A stretch of 64,000 bases of DNA from Mycoplasmopsis bovirhinis. GTDB taxonomy: Bacteria > Bacillota_I > Bacilli_A > Mycoplasmatales > Metamycoplasmataceae. The position numbers were made by a program, and so were the translations under genes. The stretch is taken from assembly GCF_900660515.1 (NCBI RefSeq), contig NZ_LR214972.1, positions 372,001 through 436,000 on the forward strand, given 5' to 3'. Below the pieces are notes generated by a model. It had not been told where the DNA came from. It searched no databases and worked only from the letters and a program-made list of their open reading frames with translations. Shown here one piece after another: positions 20,535 to 36,179 of this stretch. Position 1 is the stretch's first letter. Every line of letters begins with the position of its first letter.

Positions 20535-20843
20535 TTATTTTAAGAAGTTACTAAGTTCAGCAACTAATTGATCATAGTTTCTGTAACCTAATAAACTACC
20601 AACTTTTTGACCATCGGCATATAATTCTGTATATGGAATTGAAGCAACATTATGAGCAATTGCAAATTCTTTATTTTCTTCAATATTGACTCTAATAACG
20701 TCAATATTGTGTTTTTTTGCAAATTCTTCTAAGGTTCCTTTAAACATTTTACAAGGTCCACATCATAAAGCGTAGAAAACTAAAATTTTCTTTCCTTCTT
20801 TAATTGCTTCTTGTGCTTGTTGGCTATTAAATTCGTATAGCAT
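20535..20843 (-). CDS. trxA: Thioredoxin
   Basis: This 102-residue thioredoxin fold carries the redox motif WCGPC (Trp encoded by TGA) after the FYALW strand, then VNIEENKEFAIAHNVASIPYTELYADG with the cis-Pro (IPY) and the LLGYRNYDQL end. Both Cys are present. Length is standard. An AAAGGAG ribosome site precedes the ATG at 20843. It would recycle MsrB and other oxidised proteins with a thioredoxin reductase not seen here. Confidence 0.96.
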
Positions 20844-20991
20844 ATTTAACTCCTTTGTATTTTAGCTTGGTGATAATCTACCTAATTATATATTAAATTT
20901 AAAAAAGTGTAATTATTTATTAAAAAATAAAATAAAAATAAGTTTTTAAATTTAATATGAAATTTATGGCTAAAACTTAAATATTTACAAT

Positions 20992-21024
20992 AAAAATTAC
21001 TCAATTTTCCAGTTGAGTAATTTT
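20992..21024 (-). terminator. Terminator of pepA
   Basis: AAAATTACTCAA and TTGAGTAATTTT form a 12-bp stem with an 8-base loop shortly after the pepA stop on the minus strand. Confidence 0.8.
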
Positions 21025-21039
21025 AATTTTAAGAAAAAG

Positions 21040-22416
<1,377 letters not shown>

Positions 22417-22500
22417 TATAGCCTTTCTATATTGTTAATTCATTATATATTTTACATTAAATATTTTTAATTATAAGCTTTAAACTGTTAAAATATTAAT

Positions 22501-25500
22501 ATGAAAAAGAAAATAATATTGACTCTTATCTTAAGTTCATTAGCTGTAAGTAGTTTTGTGGCTTTAAGCTGCACTCAAACAAAGGAACCCAAAACAAAAC
22601 ATAAATTAAATAATCTTACAATAATTGACACAACTCAAACTTCAGTTAAACTAATAGTTACAATAGCAAACTTAAAACTAACTGATAATCTTCAAATAAA
22701 ACTTAATGACCAAAAATATAGTTTTTTAGTTTCTAATTTAACTAAAATCGCTAATAACAACCAATACGAAATTACAATTAATAATTTAACTAAAAATACT
22801 GAATATAAAATAAAAGAAATAGAAATTAATGATGAAGATTTAGACATTAACTTTGAAATCAAATTTAAAACTAAAGAAGATTCAAAACCAAATAATCCCC
22901 TTGAACAAGACCTGAATCAAGGTGCTGCTAATGAATACAAGCAAACTTATCTAGAAATTTTATCTAAAAATGAAGATAACGTTCAAATAACTGATCAAGA
23001 AAAGATAAATTCAGCTTTAAATGCTTATAATAATTTAAGTGAAACTATTAAAAGTATTTTAACAAATGAAAAAACATTATTAGATAAACTTGCTGCCAAA
23101 ATAGCTTCATTAAAAGAAAATGACCAAACCACTACTAATCCAATTCAACCGCCAAAATCACAAAATCCTAAAACCGAACCAAAAACACAGGATTCGCAAA
23201 AACAGCAAACATCAGAAAATACTGATAATACAATTATTGAAAGAGTCACTCAAACATTTGCAAGTGTTTTAGTGACTCTAGATAACCAAGAAACTAGTTC
23301 AAATTATAAATTATTAGTTGCCGGGCCAAATAACCAACAATTAGAATACACAACTACTTCAGTAGATGGTAATATTTTAACTTTTAAATTAGACAATTTA
23401 TCCGCGGGCTCAACATACACTGTCAATAAGGTAATTGATACAACTTTATCAACTAAAGAATATTTAATAAACAAGGAATTTAAAACAAAAAATCAAGAAC
23501 AATTTACTCTTAAAAATATCAAACTTAAAGAAGTCTTAGATTCTCAAGTTAAAGTCCAAGTGAGTTTTACAACCAGTGTTCTAGAAGATGAAAACAACCA
23601 AAACTATGAACTAAGTTTTGGCAGTGCTTATGATGAGCAATCCAAAGAAACTGTTGTGACAACTAATAAGTTACTTACAACCAATAATGAGAATTACTTA
23701 GAATTCACCTTATCTAACCTTCAATTTAGTACAATATATCAGCTTAAAAAGTTATATATAAATAATAAAGAATTTGCTCTTGATTCTTCCTTAAAATCAG
23801 GAGATAACTGAAAACAAGGTGACCAAAAACTATCTTTTGAAACAGCCACTTATAGTAAGCAAATTACTTATGATTCAATATCAACTAGATTTGCAAGCGA
23901 AAGTACTGATTCAGGTACTTCTGATAAGATATATCTATCACTTGAAGGTATAAAAAATGCATTTGACGTTAATGAAGAATATATTCTTGAGATAACATTC
24001 AAAGAAAAAGGTTCATCCAAGATATTTAAATCAAATATTAACATAAGTAAACAAAAATATGGTGATTATAAAAACTTTGAATTCTTATTATTAGATATAG
24101 ATAATTATGCTGATTGAGAATGTTTTAATGTCTTACCAAAAAACAAAGATATTGAAATAGTAGAAATTAAGATTGATACAAAACAATTTTACGAAGAATC
24201 TTCAGAAGATACCAGCCAATTAAGAGTAAGTATTAAACCATCAAATGGGTCAGTCTCTGAATTTAACACTAATTTAAATTACAATAACTATGACCAAGTA
24301 GCTCTAGCTTATGATAAAAATACTAAAAATCTTGCTGCTTCATTGAATATTACTATGACCGATAATACAACTCCAAACAATGTTAAATTTGTATTATCTT
24401 CTGATTATGGTGCTAAGTGAACTTTACCAGCTACTAAAAATGCAGGCAAATGAACAGCTAATATCCCAGATTTAGCTTTTGATGGAAAAATCTTCCTTTC
24501 AAAAGTTAGAGTAGATAATAAAGATATTCGTGCAAAATCTTCTTCAGTTGGCAACACTGAAGTTTCAAACCAAACTTCAAAAACCAAACCTACTATTTCA
24601 AATATTAGTGCTTCAAATATAAACCAAACTAACTACAAATCAACTATAACCGTTAATTTAGGAGAAAACTTTAACTACACTAACCTAAGTAATAATAAAC
24701 CAATTTTAGTTTATTACGAAGAAGGTAATGAAGCTAACAATTTTGAACTAGAAATTGCTCCAAACCAAACCAATAATTCATTAACTTTCGAAACATACTT
24801 AAAACCAGAAGTTAATTATAAAGTTAAATATTTATTTTTTAATAACCAATACTTAAAAACTGACTTAACATTTAAACGTAATAAATTCTTGTTAGATAAC
24901 ACATACCATGATAATAATGGTTTAAAACTTAAAGATGATATTAAAACAAAATGAACTAACTTAAATACTAATCTTAAATTAGCTCAAAAATGATGGGCAT
25001 CAGGAGTTAAAACAAAAATAACTGATAAAACATCACTCCTAGCATTACTTGATCCATTTAACTTAACTTTTGATGATGAAGTAAACTTTATCATCGATAC
25101 TACATTTAATAGTTATAATGATCCTAATGGTCAATTATCATTAAAAATAAAATGAAGTTATAAAAATGAAGAATCAGAGTTTAAAACTTTTAACATCACA
25201 GGATTATTCTCTAAAAATGATTTTGCTCCAAATCATTCAAATGATTATTTAGATTCTTTAATCCGAGTTTCTGAAGCTGGATTATCAAAATCAACAACTG
25301 ATTTTGATAAAACTTTTGGAACTCAATATGAAGATAACAATGATTTATCATATTCATTTGGCAATAAAACTAAATGAATTGATCTTAAAGATAATAAACT
25401 AAGCCAATTTATACAAATTAGTGAAAGATTTAAAAATTATGACCAATCTCAATTCATGCTTTACTTTACAAAATTTAATGATGTCAAAGATGTTTATCAA

Positions 25501-26088
25501 CCTCACAAAACTTCGCCATATGCAATGTATGGATTCTTAAACTATCGTATTAATGCTTGATTTGAAAGTTATAACCCTGCAAACAAACAAGATAAGCCAG
25601 AAATTAAATATTCACGCTTTTCTGAGCCGGCTTTAATTAGTGGATTTAATAATTATTCTCAAAATCAAGTTAATGATTATTTAACTAATATTGAGTCACA
25701 AATGATCCAATATTCTAAAACTAATTGAGAAGAATTTAATAAAACCTTTGGGTTTAATGATTCTTATAAATCGTTAACTCTTGAACAAATTAAACAAAAT
25801 ATTGAAGCAAAATCAAAAAATGATGAAAAATGAGCTGAATTATTAAAGTACACTAGTTTAGAAAGATTAATTACTAGAATTACATACTTTGTTAAAAATT
25901 CATACAATCCAGTAGTAACAAATGAACTTCACGCATTTAATATTCTTAGTTTAGAAACAATTAAACTAGGAGATAATAACTATTTAAGAGTTAACTTTAC
26001 AATTAATGCTTTATTATTAAATGACAAGTCAAATGATAATATTTTAAATGCTAAAATATTAACTCTTGATTTACTTAAAAATAACTAA
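22501..26088 (+). CDS. Large surface lipoprotein with fibronectin-like beta repeats
   Basis: A 1195-residue protein with a lipoprotein signal: lysines at 2-4, hydrophobic core and lipobox FVALSC with Cys24. Residues 35-125, 250-345 and 345-445 are related beta-sandwich-like repeats, each ending in a pattern like TINNLTKNTEYKIKEIEI, reminiscent of fibronectin III or mycoplasma DUF1410 repeats. A Pro/Gln/Thr-rich linker sits near residues 215-245. The last 450 residues are different, Lys/Asn/Tyr-rich and unrecognised. There is no ribosome site: an extended -10 (TGTTAAAAT, 22486-22494) ends 6 bases before the ATG, so the mRNA is probably leaderless. It sits directly upstream of three lipoproteins with the same lipobox; adhesion or substrate capture for those proteases is plausible but unproven. 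Confidence 0.8.
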
Positions 26089-26116
26089 AATACCAGCAAT
26101 GCTGGTATTTTCTTTA
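26087..26116 (+). terminator. Terminator of the large lipoprotein gene
   Basis: AAAATACCAGC and GCTGGTATTTT form an 11-bp perfect stem with loop AAT, followed by CTTT. Confidence 0.9.
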
Positions 26117-26172
26117 ATAATTTTTTTATCTTTATAAATCATTTATAATATAGAAAATTATCATGGAGTTTT

Positions 26173-29100
26173 ATGCAAAAAATTAAAAAATTCTCATTAG
26201 CTTTAGCGCCCTTAACCACCATTCCATTTGTAGCATTATCATGTTCAAATGAAGGACAAAAACCAGCCCCAACCCCAAATAATAATGCTAATATTACTAA
26301 AATAAATAACTTTTTAAATTCTGTTAATAATGGTTCAGTAGAAGTATTAAAATCAACATTTTCAAATTATCAAAATAATAATTGAGATGAAACAAAAGCA
26401 AATTTACTAATTGAATTTGTTACTGAATATTTATCAATTTTAAATTTAAAAACAGAGAATTTATATTCTCAAATTAATTGAAAATTTGATTCATATAATT
26501 CAATTGTTCAAAAACTTAAAAAATATGATCAATTATTAAATACACCTAATAATTCTTTTGAAACTTTAACCCAAGAACTTTTAGCTGAAATTAAAGCTAC
26601 AAAACAAGAAATTGCAGCTTATAATTCAACAATCTTAGCAAAAAATAAAGAATTAGATGATTTTATTAAAAAAGCTCAAAAATAATTCACTAAAACAGTT
26701 TTTACAAACTGAAATTTATAATTTATACAATAAACACGGGATAAATTCTTTAGCTTTAATCTCGCAAATTGATCATAATACTTCAAAACTTCAAGAAGTT
26801 ATTAATTTTGCAAATCAAAATCTAAATGCTGAACTAACAACTAGAGCAAGTTCTGCTAAAAACTATTTAACTAATAATTTAAAAGTTGAATCTTTAACTA
26901 GTTATTCACAAAACCTTGCAACAAACTTAGCTCAACTTACTTCATTTATTATTAATAATAATCTTACTCCTCAAGAAGTTAATAGTAAAAAAACACAATT
27001 AACTAATATTGTAGAAAACTCAGATATCTATGCTGCAACTAAAGAGCAACTCAAAAATGAAATCTCACAAGTTTATAGTATTACTGGTGTTTCTGAACTT
27101 GAAGATAAAATTAATTATTTAGAAACTAATTTAGTTGCAAGTGCAAAACAAAACTTAATTAATAAAGTTAATCAATATAATTTTACAAATCAAAATATAA
27201 GTGATTTAACAGATTTAATTAATACTTTTAGCCAAAATGCATTAACAGCTTTTGAAACTGATTTTAGTAATTTCCTTGAAATTTGAAATAAAATTTTAAT
27301 TAAATTTAGAGATATTGAAACTTATATTTCAAGTGGGTATAAAGGCTCACAAAAACAAGTTTTTGAATATTACAAACAAAAAGCAAAATTTGTAAAACTA
27401 TTTAGCAAAGAAGCTAAATTAGAGAAAATTTCTCTAGTTTCAATGGAAGTAAATATAAAAGCTTTTGAATCTTTTTTAGCTACATTCACTGAGCAAGAAA
27501 CAAAACTTAAAGAAAATAATGAAAATGATTCAAAAACATTATTAGATTATTTCAAAGAAGAAACTAATGAAAAACTAAAATTTGAATTTAATGAGTTAGG
27601 TGCTAAATATGATTTAGAAAAATATTCATATTCTGCTTCATATAATTTTGAAAACACTAAGCTATTTTTTGATGTCCACGACAATGAATATGTTGATTAT
27701 CAAATAACAGATCTTAAGCTAGATCCAAAAAACTGAAACAACTTATTAGTTGAAGTTACAGTTACTTTAAAAACTAAACCTGAAATTAGTTATAAATATA
27801 ACTTTACTAAAACTTATGCTAACGATGTTAGTTCATATGTTGAATCAATTAATATCAATACTTTAGACCAAAATTTTGATATTAATTATGATGATTTGAA
27901 ATTGCTTAAAGCTCAAGATTTTTTAGCTAGACCATTAGCAGAAAAATTAACTTACTTTAAACGTCAATCACAATTTATTGCAAAATTTTTCAAATACGAA
28001 ATTAAGGATGATTTTGAATTTAAAGATAATAGACTATATGCAACTTTAACAGTTTCATTTAACAATCAAATTATTAAAAAAGCAAAAATTCCAACTATTA
28101 AACCAGTTGAATTTTTCGATAATAATGGCAATTACCAAGACTATGTTGATGAAATTAACAAAGCTAAAATCTTTGAAATTATTAACGGTAATATGACAAC
28201 TTTCTTTAATTCTCTTAAATTTAACCCAAACAGTAAAAACACTCATGAAGTGTATATAGCTTCAGATGCTATTAAAGCTTTTGAAGAATCATATATTATG
28301 CCTAAATTTGGTCGCTTTGAAATCTTTATCAAAGAAGTTAAGAACATCAATGATTATAATGGTGAAGCAGATTTAGTTTTATGATATAAAAAAGATGGGA
28401 AAGAAGTCGAAATTAAAAACCCAACTCAAGTTTATAGCAAAACAATAAGAGTTGGAAATTTCAAACTCCTTAACTTCTTTGATTTAAAACCTAAAGGTGA
28501 AATTTTTACAGCGCAAGATTTTGAAGATGCAACAAACCCTCCGCAAGATATGATTAACGTAATGAACTCAATTAATGAGTCAAATATTTTACCAAGACTA
28601 ACTTCTTCTAGAACTGAAACAGCAGATTTTCAATTAATTAATGTTCAAGATCTAATTGACCAAAAAGCTTTTATTAATATGGAATATTTAATGGTAATTG
28701 GAAACGGAGTTGATCGAAAAGGTCAAAATCTTGATAATCAAGCATATGTGCCTACTGGTGCAAAATATTACGATAAAGATATTCAAGTCAATACAACTGA
28801 TACAGGATCATTACGTAATCACTACTTCCCAGTTTTTTATGATGTAAAACGCGTTGGCAAACGTGGCATGTCATTTAAATTAGGTTGAATTAATAAGAAA
28901 AATCAATCTATAAGATATACAAATAACCAAGAATATACTTTAATTAATCTAGTAAATGATTATCAGCAACATCATTATCCAGAAATCATGGTTAATAATA
29001 TTAAATTAAGTGATTTAAAAATTGACTATGAAACATTAAAAACTAAAACAGCGGCACAATGAGCTGGTGATTTAGTTGGTTTGGAACAAGTTATTAAATT

Positions 29101-31003
29101 AAAAACTAATGCTGAAAATGAAATTGAATATCAAAATTACTCACTGCCAGTTTCATTATTTAAAATAAATGCTATTAAACGTATTTCTTATGACGAGGCA
29201 TACATTAATTTTAAAGTACAAGATCGTAACAATACTTGAATTAATGGGAATATTTGGTATAAAATTAAAGGTTTTGCTCCAGTTGTAACAAGTAATTTAT
29301 ACGACAGCTTTACTTGACATAATTCAAATCTTAAAACAATTCAAGATTCAACTAACTCAATTACTCGTGAAAGGGTAATTGAACCAATGTGAGATGATTT
29401 ACTTTGAAAACTAAACCAAAGAACTAATATTGCATCTTGAACATTTGCTAAAAAATACCTTGCTCAAACCTTATTAAAACCTAATGCAAGAAATAGAATT
29501 ATTAAATTCAATATCTTAGCTAACGTTTTAATTAATGATAATGATAAAAATAATCGTTTAAGAAATACATCTAAAGGAACAGCTATTAATGTCGATTTAG
29601 ATGAATTAATTGCTTCTAAAACTCTTAAATATGTTTATAGTGCAAAAGTTTCAGCTGAAGAAAGTTTTAAATATGTTGTTAGTTTAACTTGAAATGAGCA
29701 AAAAGGTATTGAATTTAAAATCTTCATGGAAGATAATTCATACAAAATTATTATTGATGAACCCGAAGTTCAAGCTAATTTCCAAACACCTTTTGAAAAA
29801 GAGAGAGCATTTCTTATTCTTCCAGCAGCAGTAAGTGCTACCGTGCAATATACAAACGACGAAGAAAAAGAAGATTTTAATGTAAATCAAAACCGTTTTG
29901 ATTATAATAATATGGATTACAATCAATTCAATCAACCAATAACATTTTATTCAGATGCAAAATATTTAGCAAATAGAAACGTATATCAACCTAACCAAAA
30001 TGTTTCATATGAATTACATAATGGATATAAACTAGATGCTGAATTTATGCGTCTTGAAGAATGGAGAGATTGAGATGTTGTCGAAAATGCTTACCTAAGA
30101 GCAGTTCAAGATGCTTTTGGTGGTGGTATTGGTACAGGTGGGTTTTTAGCTAAAACAAATAGTAATCCAAATGATGCAACTTTCTATTACATGACTAACA
30201 TGCACGTAGAAAACCTAGCAGCAACAAATTGAAGTAATGTTGTCGATGATTCTTTCTTAAAAGAAGCAACGGGAAGAAACTATAACATGGCCTTTGTTTT
30301 AAATGGTAATAATTTAGAAAGAAACCGTAATAAAACAGTTACCCACCGTTATGGTAATGTAACAGTTAAACCTTTATGATTAGCTCACAGTCCTATTTCA
30401 AAAGACGGGACAAAAACACGTAGTCCTCACGATATGATCTTATTATCAATTGATTTAAATGCAAAACTACAAGATGCAAGAAATCGTGGTCTTATGGACA
30501 TGGTGAAAAAAACTGAAACATTAATGAAAATGCCTAATGTTGGTTTAGATATAACTTCTAAATTCAGAATTGTTTCAGTTCCTATGATTTGAGAAGCTGC
30601 AACTTTAGGATTCCCAATTGACAAAATTACTGGATCAATTACTCGTCGTGCTAAATGAATTTTAGATAATTCATTTGCTATTGGTTGAAGAAACTACTAC
30701 TCACATATTTATACTGGAAGTGGTTCTTCAGGTTCGCCAGTATATGTTGAAAAGGATGGTGTACATAACTACTTTGGACTAATTACAGCTGGTTCAAATG
30801 GATTTATGGGTGATGGTAAATTTACACTTGCTTATAGCTATGACTTAAGAGAATATAACTTAATGGGAATTAATATTGATGGGCAACACCCACTAAGTTT
30901 AAATAACTTTAAATCAGTAGCTTCACAAATTTTTAAGGCTCACTTAAATCAACCAGATACCTACGACATGCCTTGATTCTTAAAAAAAGTCGTAGAAGAT
31001 TAA
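26173..31003 (+). pseudogene. Giant DUF31 (MIP-like) serine protease lipoprotein, copy 1, frameshifted
   Basis: This is the same 1.6-kilo-residue protein as the two copies downstream, with signal peptide and lipobox FVALSC (Cys24), but the frame stops at TAA 26683-26685 after about 170 residues. Compared with copy 3, 14 bases are missing: copy 3 has GCTCAAAAA twice, 14 bases apart (36681-36705), and copy 1 has it once. The second frame then runs unbroken to TAA at 31001-31003, including the trypsin-like triad regions TNMHV, HDMILLSIDL and GSSGSPVY. It is thus a single-lesion copy that recombination with copy 3 could restore. -10 box TATAAT at 26144-26149 and a GGAG ribosome site are intact. 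Confidence 0.88.
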
Positions 31004-31177
31004 TTCTTGAACTCTATCAATTTCTTTGATAAACTTTAAAATAGTGTAGAAAATAAATACACATTATTTTATTAATTTTAAAATTTAATAATAATTGTCT
31101 TTTTCTATTTTTATTAATTTACTAATTAATTAAACTTAGAAAATAAAAATAAATTAACTATAAAATACAGGAGTTTT

Positions 31178-34100
31178 ATGCAAAAAATTAAAAAATTCTC
31201 ATTAGCTTTAGCTCCCTTAACCACCATTCCATTTGTAGCATTATCATGTTCAAATGAAGGACAAAAACCAGCCCCAACCCCAAATAATAATGTTAATATT
31301 ACTAAAGTTAATAACTTTTTAAATTCAGTTAATAATAGTTATGTGGAAATTTTAAAATCGAATGTTAAAAATTATCAAAGTAATGATTTTAATGAAACAA
31401 AAGCAGATTTATTAATTGAATTTGTAACTGAATATTTAGCTATTTTAAACACTAAAATTCAAAGTTTATATTCAACAATTGATTTTAAACCAACAAATTT
31501 TGAAATTATTAAAACTAAAATAGATGAATATGATAAATTTATCAATACTTTAAATAATAACTTTGATAAACTTACTCCAGAGTTTTTAGCTCAAATTAGA
31601 AAAACCAAAAAAGAAATTTCTGACTATAATTCAGAAATCTTAGCTAAAAATAAAGAATTAGATGATTTTATTTTAGCAGCTCAAAAAATAAAATTAAATA
31701 ACTCTAAAGTACGTAGTTTATTACAAAACAATATTTCTAAATTATTTAATTTAAAGACTACTATTAATAACCCTCTAGAATTAGTTCAAAATGTTGATAA
31801 AAACCTTTCTAAGTTGCAAGATGTTTCTGATTTCGTTGCTGAAAATCAAAAAAATCAAGAATTGCAAACTAAAATCAACCAAGCCAAAGAATATGTTAAT
31901 AATAATTTATCTATTGATAAAGTAACGAGCTTTAATATTGACTTTGAAAATTATTTTTCTGCAATTACAAGTTTTATTTTGCAAAATAATTTAACTTCTG
32001 AATATGTAAAAAATAAAAAAGATGAACTCTCTGCTTTAATTGAAAATTCAGATATTTCAACTACAACTAAAGAAGAGTTAAAAAACAATATTAAACAAAT
32101 ATATTCTCTTACAGGAATCTATGAATTACAAGAAAAACTTAACTATTTAGAAACAAGTGTAATAGTTGATGCAAAGCAAAAATTAATTAATAAAGTTAAT
32201 CAAGCAAATTTAAGCAATCAAAATAAAAAAGATTTAACTGATTTAATTAATACTTTCGGGCAAAATGCATTAAATAGTTTTGAAACTGAATTTGATAAAT
32301 TCCTAGAAATCTGAACTAACCTTAATAATAAGTTAAATGCTATCGAAAATTATCTCAATAACGATTATCAAAAATCACAAAAAAAAGTTTTAGATTATTA
32401 CAAAGAAAAAGCAAAATATCTAAAACTTTTTGATAAAGATGATAAACTAGAGAAAATTTCTCTAGTTTCAATGAAAAATAATACTACGTTGTTTGAAGAA
32501 TTTTTAAAAGTTTTCGAAACACATGAAAAAATTCTTAAAAATAATACTCAAACAGATTCAAAAACTCTTTTAGATTACTTTAAAGAAGAAACAGGTGGAA
32601 AGCTTAAATTTGAATTTAGTGAATTGGCTGCAAAATATGATTTAGAAAAATATTCATATTCTGCATCATATAACTTTGAAAATACTAAACTATTCTTTGA
32701 CGTCCATGACAATGAATATGTTGATTATCAAATAACTAATTTAGAATTAGATAAAACTAATTGGAATAATTTACTAGTTGAAGTTACAGTTACTTTAAAA
32801 TCAAAACCAGAAATTAGTTATAAATATAACTTTAATAAAGAATATAAAAAAGATGTGACAGCATTTATTAATGCAATTAATATTAGTGACTTAGATGCAA
32901 ACTTTAATGTAGATTATGAAGCTTTAAAAGAATTAAAATCACAAGATTTCTTATCTTATGACAAAGATAAGAAATTAGAATATTTTAGAGCTCGTTCTAA
33001 ATATATTTCAAAATTCTTCCGTTATGAATTTTCTAATGATTTTGAATTTAAAGACAATAAATTATATGTAACTTTAAAAGTTTTATTTAATAACCAAGTA
33101 ATTAAAGAAGCTAAAATAGCAACTAACAAAGAAGTTGAATTTTGAAATAATGAAGGAAATTACCAAGAATACGTTGATAAACTTCACGAATCCAAAATCT
33201 TAAAAATAATCAATGGTAGTAGTTCTGATTTCTTTAATTCCTTAAAGATTAATCATAAGAGTAAAAATTCTCATGAAGTTTACCTTGCTTCTGATGCAAT
33301 TAAGGCATTTAATGAATCATATATTATGCCTAAATATGGTAAGTACGAACTATTTATTAAAGAAGTTAGAGATATTAATGATTGAGATGGTAGTGCAAAA
33401 TTAGTTTTATGATATAAAAAAGATGGTACTGAAGTTGAAAAACCAGCTTCCACTAACAATAAAACAGTTTCAATTAGTAATTTCAAATTACTTAACTTCT
33501 TTGATTTAAAACCTAAAGGTGAGGTATTCACTGCTGATGATTTTAAAAATTCAACAGCACCGACACAAAATATTATTAATATCATTAACTCAGTTAATGA
33601 ATCAAACTTTACTCTACGATTGACCTCATCAACAAATCCAGCTCCAGATTTTAGAATGCTTAATGTGCAAGATATGATTGATCAAAAAGCATTTGTAAAT
33701 ATGGAATATTTAATGGTTTTTGGTAATGGTTCAGATAATAAAGGTGAAAACCACGATAATAAAGCATATGTTCCTTTAGATAACAAATATTACGATAAAA
33801 ATATCTCAGTTAATTCAACTGATATTAAACCTTTAACAGATGATTTCTTTGCCGTTTATTATGATGTTAAACGTACTGGCAAACGTGGTATGACATTTAA
33901 ACTCGGTTGAATTAATAAGAAAAACCAAAGCATAAGATATACTAATGGTAAAGAATATACTTTAATTAACTTAGTTAATGATTATCAACAACACCATTAT
34001 CCTGAGATCATGGTAAATAATATTAAATTAAGTGATTTAGAAATTAATTATGAAATATTAAAAACTAAAACAGCTGATCAATGAGCAACTGATTTAGAAA

Positions 34101-36031
34101 GTTTAAATAATGTTATTAAATTAAAAGCAGATTCACAAAATCAAATTAATTATTTAAATTATTCATTGCCAGTTTCATCATTTAAAATAAGTGCTATTAG
34201 ACGTATTTCAGGCGATCATGCTTTCGTTAGTTTTAAAATACAAGGCCGTAATGAGCAATGAATAAATGGTAATATTTGATACAAAATCCAAGGCTTTGCA
34301 CCAAGTAAAACTAATAACATATATCAAAGTTTTACATGAACTAATAATAATTTAAAAACCATCCAAGATTCTTCAACCTCAATTACTCGTGAAAGAGTAA
34401 TTGAGCCAATGTGAGATGATTTACTTTGAGATTTAAATCAAAGAACCAATATTGCTTCATGGACTTTTAAACGCAAGTATTTAGAACAAACTTTACTAAA
34501 ACCAAATGCTAGAAATAGAGAAATTAAATTCAAACTTCTTGCTAATGTTTTAATTAATGATAAAGATAAAAATAATCGCCTTAGAGATTTGAGTAATGGT
34601 ATTAATATCAACGTTGACTTAGATAACTTAATTGCATCAAAGTCAAAAAAATTTGTTTATACAACAACTGTTTCAGAACAAGAAAGTTTTAAATATGTTG
34701 TGAGTTTAACATGAAATGAAAATACTGGTATTGAATTCAAAATCTTCATGGAAGATAATTCATACAAAATTATTATTGATGAACCAGAAGTTCAAAATCA
34801 TTTCAAAACTGACTTTGAAAAAGAAAGAGCATTTATTATTTTGCCTGCTGCTGCAAGCATCACTGTAAAATATACTAATGATGAAGAAAAAGAAGATTTT
34901 AATGTAAATCAAAATAGATTTGATTATAACAATATGGATTATAATCAATTTAACCAACCTATTACAATTTTTTCAGATGCAAAATATTTAGCAAATCGTG
35001 ATGTATATCAACCCAACCAAAATGTCCCATACGAATTGCATAATGGTTATAAATTAGATGCTGAATTTATGCGACTTGAAGAATGAAGAGATTGAAATGT
35101 TGTTGATAATGCATACCTTCGTGCATTCCAATACTCTGCTTCAACTTCAGGTACAGGTGGATTTTTAGCTAAAACAAATGATAATCCTAATGATGCTACT
35201 TTCTACTACTTAACTAACATGCACGTCGAGACTCAAGCAGCAAGAACCTTTGATGACGTTATTGGTGAGAATTTCCTCAAAGATTATGTAGCTAAATATT
35301 ACTTTTTAGCTTACCAGCTTATTAATACTACTTTGGAAAGAAATAAACAGTATACTTCCACTCATTACGTTGCTGGCAACATCCCTATTAAAGCATTGTG
35401 GTTAGCACACTCTCAAGAATCAAAAGACGGCAAAAAAACACGTGAACCCCATGATATGATCTTATTATCAATTGATTTAAATAAAGAGTTAAAAAATGCA
35501 AGAAATTCTGGAAAAATGGATATAGTATCAAAAATTGAAAGAATAATGAAAATGCCAAATATTAGCATGGATGTTCCTTCTAAATTTAGAATAGTATCAG
35601 TTCCAATGATTTGGGAAGCAGCAACACTAGGTTTCCCACATACGAAGCTTTCAGGTTCAATTACTCGTAGACCTAAAAATATTCAAGATAATTCATACCA
35701 AACTGGTTGAAGAGATTACTACTCTCATATTTACGGAGGACCTGGTTCTTCTGGTTCACCAGTATATGTAGAAAAAGACGGAAAACTTAGTTATTTTGGT
35801 CTAATGACTGCTGCTTCAAGTCATACGTTTGGAATTGGAAAAAATGAATACAGTATATTTTATAGCTATGATCTTAGAGAGTATAATCTCTTAGGTATTA
35901 ACCCAGATAATGAACACCCATTATCATTACAAAATTACAAATCTGCAGCTTCACAAATTTTTAAGGCTCATTTAAATAGCCCAGATGTATATGATATGCC
36001 TTGATACTTAAAACAAGTAAAAGAAGATTAA
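31178..36031 (+). CDS. Giant DUF31 (MIP-like) trypsin-fold serine protease lipoprotein, copy 2
   Basis: An intact 1617-residue protein. Residues 1-24 are a signal peptide with lipobox FVALSC. Residues 40-370 are Lys/Asn-rich and helical or coiled-coil in character; 430-1200 are a repetitive beta-rich region; 1330-1600 are the protease. The trypsin-like triad is visible as His1349 in TNMHV, Asp1426 in HDMILLSIDL and Ser1525 in GSSGSPVY. This is the DUF31 domain found in the Mycoplasma immunoglobulin protease MIP, whose members are usually about half this length. Attached to the outer membrane face by lipid, it should cleave host proteins; immunoglobulin as substrate is an extrapolation. A TATAAA box (31159-31164) and AGGAG precede the ATG. 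It is more diverged from copies 1 and 3 than they are from each other. Confidence 0.88.
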
Positions 36032-36044
36032 TTTATATAGCTTC

Positions 36045-36077
36045 AATAATGTTCTTGCTAGGACATTATTTTTTATT
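36045..36077 (+). terminator. Terminator between DUF31 copies 2 and 3
   Basis: AATAATGTTC pairs with GGACATTATT (one mismatch) and is followed by TTTTATT, 14 bases after the copy 2 stop. Copy 3 then has its own TATAAT boxes at 36134-36139 and 36153-36158. Confidence 0.75.
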
Positions 36078-36179
36078 AAACTTACAATAAAGTATAAGTA
36101 AATAATGCAAAAAATAAGATTATCAAAAGGTAGTATAATTTATAGATAACTTTATAATTCAAATAAACCATGGAGTTTT

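Noticed and set aside
23101-26088. Large lipoprotein considered as broken, because many TGA codons interrupt it under the standard code
   Set aside because: Under code 4 the frame is continuous to TAA at 26086-26088; the TGA codons are Trp.
28055-28246. Open frames on the minus strand inside the DUF31 genes (also at 29738, 34760, 38076 and 39750)
   Set aside because: They are complementary-strand shadows that recur only because the sense genes are paralogous; no ribosome site or family match.
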